64,000 nt of DNA from Actinernus sp. WN-2022 (Eukaryota; Cnidaria; Anthozoa; Actiniaria; Actinernidae), in assembly GCA_030867875.1 (NCBI GenBank), contig JAOWCC010001589.1, forward strand, positions 83,413,537 to 83,477,536. Direction: 5' to 3'. The notes under the pieces were generated by a model that was not told the origin of the DNA, made no database searches, and saw nothing but the letters and a program-made list of their open reading frames with translations. The stretch's first letter is position 1. Every line of letters starts with the position of its first letter. The position numbers and the translations under genes were made by a program. Below are positions 55,600 to 64,000 of the stretch, piece by piece.

Positions 55600-58500
55600 A
55601 AGTAGAATGATGTACTAGTTAAGGACAAAACAGTCCACCAAACTAACGAAAAAACGCACTGAAGGTACTGATAAAAACTAAAGCTCAACTGCTTACAAAT
55701 CAACGGACAAACGCTCTGACGAAAGAACCAATCGGATGATAAATGAACAAAACAGACTAACGGCCGATAAATTGACAAAACGATCTACCAAAGAGATAAA
55801 AGGACTGACAAACGATCAACACATAAACACAGTTAAAGAATGAAACATACTGACAAATGACACTGAAACGGAACTGCAGCACAACAAAGGATACGAAATC
55901 TACCAACAAGTGACGAACAAACAAACAACAAAGTGTTCATCAAACGACACAAACGTGCTGACCAACAAACAACTAAAACGTACTGACCAACAAACGACAA
56001 AAATGAACTGAACAACAAACGATAAAAACGTGCTGACCAACAAACGACACAAACGTACTGACCAACAAACGTACTGACCAAGAAACGACACAAACGTACT
56101 GACCAAGAAACGACACAAACGTACTGACCAACAAACGACACAAACGTACTGACGAACAAACGACACAAACGTACTGAACAAAAACCACAAAAACGTACTG
56201 ACCAACAAACGACACTTGAAAACGTACTGTCCAACAAACGACAAAAACCTGAAGTCCATAGCCAAAAACGAACTGTTTAACAAACGACTTAAATGCACGG
56301 AACAACAACCAACAAAAACAAATAGATAAACAAACGACAACAAAGGAAGAGACAAACATACGACAAAAACGTACTGAACAACAAACAACAAAAACGTACA
56401 GACCAACAAACAACAAAAACCTACAGATAAAACAATCGGCAAAAACGTACAGACTCACCAACGACAAAAACGTATGACAAACAAACGACAAAAACGTACT
56501 GACCAACAAACGAGAAAAACGAACAGACCAACTAACGACAAAAACGTAGAGAGCAACAAACGACAAAACGTACAGACTCACCAACGACAAAAACGTATGA
56601 CAAACAAACGACAAAAACGTACTGAACAACAAACGACAAAAACGTACGGATCAAACAAAAAGAAAACAGCCAAACAAACGACGAAAACGAACAGTCCAAC
56701 TAACGGCAAATATGTAATCATGAACAGACAACAAATACGTACAGATTAACTAACGACAAAAACGTTCTTATCGCAACAAATGACTGAAACATTCCAACAA
56801 ACGACAAAAACGCACAGACCAAACAAATCACAAACACATAGACCAACGAACGACAAAGACGTAGAGACTCACCAACGACAAAATCGTAAGGACAAACAAC
56901 AAAGACAAACAGACCAAAAAACGAGAAAAACGAACAGACCAACTAATGACAAAAACGTACAGAGCAACAAACGACAAAAACGTACACACTCACCAAGGAC
57001 AAAACCGTATAGACAAACAAACGACAAAAGCGTACAGACAAACAAACGACAAAAGCGTACAGACCAACAAACGACACAAATCTAATCATGAACAGACAAC
57101 AAATATGCAAAATACGTACAGACTAACTAACAACAAAAACGTTCTTATCGCCACAAATGACAGAAACCTTCCAACAAACGGCAAAAATGTACAGACAGAA
57201 TCACCAACGACAAAATCGTACAGATCAAGAAAACACAAAAACGGCCAGACTCACCAACGACAAACTTATAGACAAACAAATAGCAAAAATGTACAGACTC
57301 ACCAATGACTAAAACGTATAATCAAAGAAACGACAAAAACGTACAGAATCACCAACGACAAAAACGTACAAACTTACCATCGACAAAAACGTACATAACG
57401 ACAAAAACGTACAGACCAACAAACGCCAAAAATGTACAGACTCACCAACGACAAAAACGTACGGACAAACAAACGACAAAAATGTACTGACCAATAGACT
57501 ACAAAAATGTCACTGACCCCAATAGACGACGAAAACGTACAGACCATCAAACGACAAACAACGTATCGACAAACACACGACAAAAACGTACTGACCAACA
57601 AACAACAAAAACGTACTGACCAACAAACGACACTTGAAAACGTACTGACCAACAAACGACAAAAAGATATAGACAAGCAAACGACAAAAACGTACTGACC
57701 AACAAACAACAAACACGTACGGATCAAACAAGAAAGACAACAGACCAACGAAGTTAACGAGAAAAACGAAACAGACCAACTTACGACAAAAACGTTCAGA
57801 CCAACAAACGAAAAAAACGTACAGACTCACCAACGACAAAAAAGTATAGAAAAACACACGACAAAAACATACTGACCAACAAACGACACTTGAAAACGTA
57901 CTGACTAACAAACGACAAAAACGTACTACCAACAAACGACACTTGAAAACGTACTGACCAACAAACGACAAAAAGAAATAGACAAGCAAACGACAAAAAC
58001 GTACTGACCAACAAACGACAAAAACATACTGACCAACAAACGACACTTGAAAATGTACTGACCAACAAACGACACTTGAAAACGTACTGTCCAACAAACG
58101 ACAAAAACGTACTGACCAACAAACGACACTTGGAAACGTACTGACCAACAAACGACAAAAACGTACAGACCAACAAACGACACTTGAAAACGTACTGTCC
58201 ATCAAACGACAAAAACGTACTGACCAACAAACGACACTTGAAAACGTACTGTCCATCAAACGACAAAAACGTACTGACCAACAAACGACACTTGGAAACG
58301 TACTGACCAACAAACGACAAAAACGTACTGACCAACAAACGACACTTGGAAACGTACTGTCCATCAAACGACAAAAATGTACTGACCAACAAACGACACT
58401 TGGAAACGTACTGACCAACAAACGACAAAAACGTACTGACCAACAAACGACACTTGAAAACGTACTGTCCATCAAACGACAAAAACGTACTGACCAACAA

Positions 58501-60110
58501 ACGACACTTGGAAACGTACTGACCATCAAACGACAAAAACGTACTGACCAACAAACGACACTTGAAAACGTACTGTCCATCAAACGACAAAAACGTACTG
58601 ACCAACAAACGACAAAAACGTACAGACCAACAAACGACACTTGAAAATGTACTGACCAACAAACGACAAAAACATACTGACCAACAAACGACACTTGAAA
58701 ATGTACTGACTAACAAACGACACTTGAAAACGTACTGTCCATCAAACGACAAAAACGTACTGACCAACAAACGACACTTGAAAACGTACTGTCCATCAAA
58801 CGACAAAAACGTACTGACCAACAAACGACACTTGGAAACGTACTGACCAACAAACGACAAAAACGTACTGACCAACAAACGACACTTGAAACGTACTGTC
58901 CATCAAACGACAAAAACGTACTGACCAACAAACGACACTTGGAAACGTACTGACCAACAAACGACAAAAACGTACTGACCAACAAACGACACTTGAAAAC
59001 GTACTGTCCATCAAACGACAAAAACGTACTGACCAACAAACGACACTTGGAAACGTACTGACCATCAAACGACAAAAACGTACTGACCAACAAACGACAC
59101 TTGAAAACGTACTGTCCATCAAACGACAAAAACGTACTGACCAACAAACGACACTTGAAAACGTACTGACCAACAAACGACAAAAAGATATAGACAAGCA
59201 AACGACAAAAACGTACTGACCAACAAACGACAAAAACGTACTGACCAACAAACGACACTTGAAAACGTACTGACTAACAAACGACACTTGAAAACGTACT
59301 GTCCAACAAACGACAAAAACGTACTGACCAACAAACAACAAAGACAAACCGACCAACCAACAGACAACAAAAACGTACTGACCAACAAACGACAAAAACG
59401 TACTGACCAACAAACGACACTTGAAAACGTACTGACCAACCAACAGACAACAAAAACGTACTGACCAACAAACGACAAAAACGTACAGACCAACAAACAA
59501 CAAAGACAAACAGACCAACCAACAGACAACAAAAACGTACTGACCAACAAACGACAAAAACGTACTGACCAACAAACGACACTTGAAAACGTACTGACCA
59601 ACGAACGACAAAAAGATATAGACCAACAAACGACAAAAACGTATTGACCAACAAACAACAAAAACGTACGGAGCAAACAACAAAGACAAACAGACCAACA
59701 AACGAGAACAACGAACAGACCAACTAACGACAAAAACGTACAGACCAACAAACGAAAAAAACGAACAGACCAACAAACGACAAAACGTACAGACGAACAA
59801 ACATCAAAAACGTACAGAGCAACAAACGACAAAACGTACAGAGCAACAAACGACAAAAATGTACAGACCAACTAACGACAAAAATGTACAGACCAACAAA
59901 CGACAAAAACGTACAGACCAACAAACGACAAAACGTACAGACCAACACACGACAAAACGTACAGACCAACAAACGACAAAAACGTACAGACGAAGAAATG
60001 TTCAGACGAAGAAGCGAGAGAAAAATTACAGTTCAACACACGAGAAAGCTAACGAGAAATGACAGAAACCTACCAACCAACGAAAAAACCATAGAGACCA
60101 ACAAATGACA
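55600..60110. repeat. Large satellite with 54-bp higher-order period (about 4.5 kb)
   Basis: The basic unit is about 25 bases (ACGTACTGACCAACAAACGA core). In the centre (about 57900-59300) it alternates with a 29-base variant containing CACTTGAAAACG, giving a 54-base higher-order unit. The flanks are much more degenerate. The plus strand is rich in A and C, and the minus strand is nearly stop-free, so minus ORFs of up to 394 codons appear in three overlapping frames. I treat these as non-coding. Confidence 0.9.
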
Positions 60111-60712
60111 AACGTTTCGCTCAACGAACTGAACGACAAACGTAACCGCAGAATGACAAACAGGCTAAAAATACGGTTGACAAACAAACAACAGAAACTG
60201 AAAATCATACTTTTTGCCAAACGCACTGACAAACGACATATAGCCAAACGAAAAAAACATAATCGAAGTGACAAAACGTACAGAATAACCAAAACTCAAC
60301 AAAAAAGTGGACAGAAAAGCGGACAAAGAAAACACACTGACTGACGGACAGCACGACACGTAACGATTGTATTTAACAAACTGACAAAACGCAGACTAAA
60401 AGACAAAATATATTGACAAACGGACAAATCGTATCGATTTAATAGACAACGTGCACCAACAATCAGACAAATCGCATCGATTAATATCCATTGGACAGAT
60501 TCCGACGACATGAAACGACAAAATGGGCGAAATATTCGACAAAAGATATCTGTGAGACATACCACTAACAATTCGTCCCAAGAGACCGACGAAAAACGTC
60601 TAACTGACAGATAATTAACTGATTTTAACGTAATTTAACAACGGCTCTGGTACGTTGACACGAAGACAAACAACAAGACGGACAAATCATAATAAAAACA
60701 AACAGCAGCATC

Positions 60713-60832
60713 ACAACAACAAAACAACAACAAAACAACAACAAAACAACAACAAAACAACAACAAAACAACAACAAAACAACAACAAAACAACAACAAA
60801 ACAACAACAAAACAACAACAAAACAACAACAA
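60713..60832. repeat. 11-bp microsatellite (AAAACAACAAC)n
   Basis: About eleven tandem copies of an 11-base unit. It is open in several minus frames only because of its composition. Confidence 0.92.
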
Positions 60833-61050
60833 ATACCAGACAAATCTCATGCCGGGTAATCGGCTCAACATGAAAGACAGTCTGACAATAAAAATAATGA
60901 AAACATTCAAACAAAGATTAAAAAAAAAAAACAAGAACGAAAGGGAGCGATATTAAATTTCAACCAAATATGTGTTGTGCACGAGTCAACAGAAGGATGA
61001 GTATTAATTAACCATTAATAAGGATGAGTATTATCTCCAATACGCGCGTA

Positions 61051-61217
61051 TGTCTAATAAAATCCATTTTTAGTAACCGGAAGCATTTGAAGCAAAGTGG
61101 GCGTGCGCGCGCAACAACTAAATAAATGGCGCGAAAATATTTTGCCGGCTTTTGACGACCAATATTTTCGCACCATTATTTTAGTTGTCGGTTACTAAAA
61201 ATAGATTTTATTAGACA
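61051..61217. mobile_element. MITE upstream of gene 4
   Basis: TGTCTAATAAAATCCATTTT is mirrored by AAAATAGATTTTATTAGACA, with arms extending through TAGTAACCG / CGGTTACTA (29 bases in all). The inner part has TGGCGCGAAAATATT near its inverse AATATTTTCGCACCA. Confidence 0.7.
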
Positions 61218-61502
61218 TTATCATTGCACGCCACACACTACGAGATTTCTTCTCTTACTTATTCTCTCTTGGTATTAATTAACCATTTGTTAACGGTATA
61301 CAGACTGATAGTCTAACACTAAACACTTTTCCTTTTTGGAACGTGCAGTATGTGAACCTAATTTAATGTTCATTCATTTGGACGACGTGTGCCGAAAATT
61401 TATTTAAAAATCTGTTTTTAAACATGTTGATATTCATATTCAGCAAATTAAGATTATAAAGGATCGAACGAGTAGTTCTAATAAGGAAAAGAGAGAAACA
61501 TT

Positions 61503-61532
61503 ATGGATTACCCTAACTCATCGTGCGACTCG
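61503..61532 (+). CDS. Probable first coding exon of bZIP gene 4 (partial gene)
   Basis: ATG at 61503 opens MDYPNSSCDS and stops at a GTAAGA donor at 61533. Length (10 codons), phase 0, start with Met-acidic-Tyr and position after gene 3 match exon 1 of genes 2 and 3 (MECGLVPPAQ, MEYSFVPQ). A TATAAAGG-like box lies near 61454. No basic-region or zipper exon follows before the window ends, so the rest of the gene would lie beyond 64000. Confidence 0.5.
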
Positions 61533-61678
61533 GTAAGAGATTTTAGTATTCGTTTATTACAAACTTAGAATAACTAGGTAATACCTACGGTACAATTATA
61601 TAGTAATATTTCAAACCTTTAAAATATCGTTTTAGATTGATTAATTTAGACTAATTAATGCAACTAGTACCTAATGAT

Positions 61679-61980
61679 CACTGAAAAATAGAACCATTGA
61701 CAGTCTTTGAGGAGCTATGTAAAAAAGTCTGTAAAACATTTGTAAAATCGCACATGTTACAGTGAGTTTTACTGACTTTGTAAAGTGTTTGCAAATTGTC
61801 TGTGAATGTACAAATTTACAAACATTTACAAACATTTTACACAGTAGTAAATTTAGAGAACTGTTCTACTCTGTAAACTATAAAGTCTGTCAATTTGAAC
61901 ATTCACAGACATGTTGCAAACATTTTGCAGACTCTTTTCATAGTTCTTCAAAGTCTGTGAATGGTTCGATTTTTCCAGTG
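61679..61980. mobile_element. MITE with TGAT duplication in putative intron 1 of gene 4
   Basis: CACTGAAAAATAGAACCATT and its imperfect mirror ending CCAGTG bound 302 bases, with inverted similarity extending about 60 bases inwards. TGAT is duplicated on both sides (61675-61678 and 61981-61984). Confidence 0.7.
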
Positions 61981-61984
61981 TGAT

Positions 61985-62990
61985 ATGAATATGTGTACAA
62001 GTGAATATATACAAGTGTACCTCGTTTACGCTTTGCGATGGAAAATCCCTGAGAACAACGACGCCAACCCCCAAGCGTTTCAGAATTTCAAACCAGAGGA
62101 AAATTGAATTTCTGTGGGAAATATTCTGTAGATTCGCTCCCATACTTAGCCGGGGTAACGAACTAGTTTTTCGTGTCCAGGGTGTCCACTTCATAAGTGG
62201 TGTGTATCTTTTAGAGGAAACACAGCAGATTTCTTATGAGTGGAGATGAAATACGACAAACTGTTTCCGAGGGGGAGGGGAGGGGGTGTTAAAAATTTAC
62301 CCGGATTGACAACTATTTTTTTTACAAATAGACCTGAATTGCCAAATATTTTTGCTTCAATACCGGCCCTGTACCGCCAGACATTCCTAATATGTCATAA
62401 GTGCCATCCCCTCCCCTCCCCTCCCGGGGACTGTAGCTTTACCGTAACCGTACAGTAAGTTTGCCGTATCGTACCTCATCTGTAGTTTGATTGGCCATAA
62501 ACAACGGGGAAACCATTTCAATGTTACTGCATGCCGTACGGTAACCGTGCCGCTATAAGTCCATGTCGTAACTGTCAAAGCTCATGCGGAATCCGCTCTA
62601 TAGTGTAATACTATGGTATATAGGATATAATATGTATTGATTACTAGTATAATATTTCACTTTTGAATATTGTATCATATTTAATGTTTTATGGCGCCGC
62701 TTTCGTTAAAGCGAAATTGGCATTCTCTAATGTGTTAAAACATCTTTATTTTTGCTCTATTTGTAAACAGCATTTTTGAATCATTCATTCTAAGTGGCTA
62801 AATAATATCGATAGCTGACTAGATTGTTAAAATATACACTGGCATTGAGGAATGTGCAATAAAATGCTAGGAAATGGAGACTGGTCAATTATTTCCAATA
62901 TCTAGAGTTCAAGATAAGAATGTTTATGTAATAAACAGGGCGAAACGAGCGCTCTGATTGGTCGATTGCCATGATCTATTAGAGTACAGA
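61985..62990. other. Gene-free stretch with a dispersed repeat
   Basis: 62440-62605 is related to 41008-41235. G- and C-rich runs (62264-62287, 62404-62428) are inverted to each other. No exon matching the bZIP family was found. Confidence 0.4.
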
Positions 62991-63192
62991 TGCACAGATG
63001 ACGTCACAAGTCACGCGCGCGTTCTATTTTGTTGTAAGAGTTCGCTAATTATTGCATAAAACAAATGCAGTTCATGTCCTCTGATAGATACACAGATGAC
63101 GCCAAATAGTGAATAAAACATCGGTTACACTACTCAACTGCGACTCGTGGCGCACTTCTTTGTTCTCTCCACGTTGTGACGTCATCTGTGCA
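62991..63192. mobile_element. MITE whose ends contain perfect CRE sites
   Basis: TGCACAGATGACGTCAC (62991-63007) is mirrored exactly by GTGACGTCATCTGTGCA (63176-63192). Each arm contains the palindrome TGACGTCA (62999-63006 and 63177-63184). No clear target duplication. Confidence 0.6.
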
Positions 63193-63519
63193 GGACAGGT
63201 GGTCTACGCACGGCAACATTTATGAACAAAACAACAGAAACAACACTACAAGAGTACTAACTTTTGAATCCCCTGCGGTCTCGTTGTCGTCGCCTTAACT
63301 AAGTAAAAACAACAACAAGACAACAGAACAGCTTAGTGGTATTTTTTTAAATCATGTTTCCAAACTGTTTATTGCTAGCCATTAATGCATTTTAATGCTC
63401 CTAAATGACGCGTTGATTCAAATGCTATTGACCAAAAAACACTTATTTGTTTTTCAAAACTGGCTGTCACTCATTCACCGTTGGCTAAACGTAAGGGAAT
63501 CGGCATTACGTTCAATGGA

Positions 63520-63665
63520 CGCTTCTCGTGTGACGGCCATGTTGGCTAGAAACTGTTACAATAGGTTTTGCAAGGTTAGCCTCGAACTGAGCAGTTTCAG
63601 AACGAGGTTAGACTAGCAAAAACAAAGGTTGTTATCCTCCTGGGACCCAACATGGACGCCATGTG
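63520..63665. repeat. Copy of the 34908-35050 repeat
   Basis: It shares GGCCATGTTGGC-type ends and the inner AGGTTAGCCTCG / CGAGGTTAG pair. The outer arms are inverted. Confidence 0.45.
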
Positions 63666-64000
63666 AGAAGAATTCACATAATGAACCAGTGAATAAAGAT
63701 GAACTATTATATGCTATTACTGATTAATGCCTTTAAGGCCGAAGAGGCATGCAACAGAAATTCAACTAGAATTGATGACAACTCATAAAGGTGTATAATA
63801 GCTATAGCGGCGGTTAGGTAGAACTATATCTCAAAGCTCGACCAAACTGTTGTCACATTAACAAGCTTGTTGACCGCAGAAAGACTAACACCGGCCCCCT
63901 TCCACCAACTAAACAAGTTTACTGATTAAACTGAGTTTATATAGTCCCTATCTTGAATGTGTTACATGCAGGGTTAAAAAAACTACCTCGATCGGGTTAT
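63666..64000. other. Gene-free right edge
   Basis: No feature was identified. If gene 4 is real, this is still its first intron. Confidence 0.3.

Noticed and set aside
57510..59871. Minus-strand ORFs of 250-394 codons with an 18-residue period (57510-58694, 57796-58878, 58796-59800, 59119-59871)
   Set aside because: Three overlapping frames are open at once because the 54-base unit lacks stop triplets on that strand. There is no sign of selection for one frame, so they are taken as satellite artefacts.
60625..60934. Cys/Leu/Val-rich minus ORFs over the 11-bp microsatellite
   Set aside because: They are purely the translation of (AAAACAACAAC)n on the opposite strand.

Overview
This is a eukaryotic, animal-type window. 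It has small exons with GT/AG introns, long AT-rich intergenic DNA, and many transposons and tandem repeats. The mix (Fos/ATF3-like bZIP genes with compact introns, a Penelope-like element with GIY-YIG, CR1/L2-like LINEs, dozens of MITEs, an NHL-repeat gene) suggests a cnidarian, most likely a stony coral. That assignment is inferred from gene and repeat style, not proven by a marker gene.

The host-gene content is a tandem cluster of small bZIP transcription factor genes, all on the + strand. Gene 1 (185-2557), gene 2 (31584-35982) and gene 3 (46008-52380) can be assembled completely. Each has four coding exons with phase-0 junctions, and in each the basic region is encoded by an exon of exactly 108 nt. 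An intron separates the basic region from the leucine zipper. A fourth start exon (61503-61532) looks like a further paralogue running off the right edge. Genes 1 and 3 carry an ATF3-like VKxEL motif before the bZIP domain. Gene 3 has a clear promoter with a TATA box, an inverted CCAAT box and a CArG-like site.

The space between the genes is mobile and repeated DNA. 1.7-14.5 kb: MITEs with TTA, 9-bp or TTAA target duplications and two LINE fragments. 15.6-21.3 kb: a satellite of about 80-bp units split by three insertions, one of them a 3351-bp TIR element carrying a zinc-finger-like ORF and an NHL-repeat ORF. 22.0-29.4 kb: a LINE, a Penelope-like element with a hammerhead-ribozyme-like terminal repeat, and a second decayed LINE. 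36.6-44.3 kb: MITEs, several minisatellites and a second GIY-YIG fragment. 53.5-60.8 kb: a 20-bp minisatellite, a roughly 4.5-kb satellite with a 54-bp higher-order period, and an 11-bp microsatellite. 61.0-63.7 kb: MITEs around the start of gene 4.

The bZIP paralogues probably act as dimerising, stress- or growth-induced regulators at AP-1/CRE-type sites. Perfect palindromic CRE sites (TGACGTCA) occur inside MITEs next to genes 1 and 4. The less expected item is the NHL-gene TIR element with a 6-bp target duplication and no recognisable transposase. A small element at 38.3 kb shares its terminus style and duplication length.
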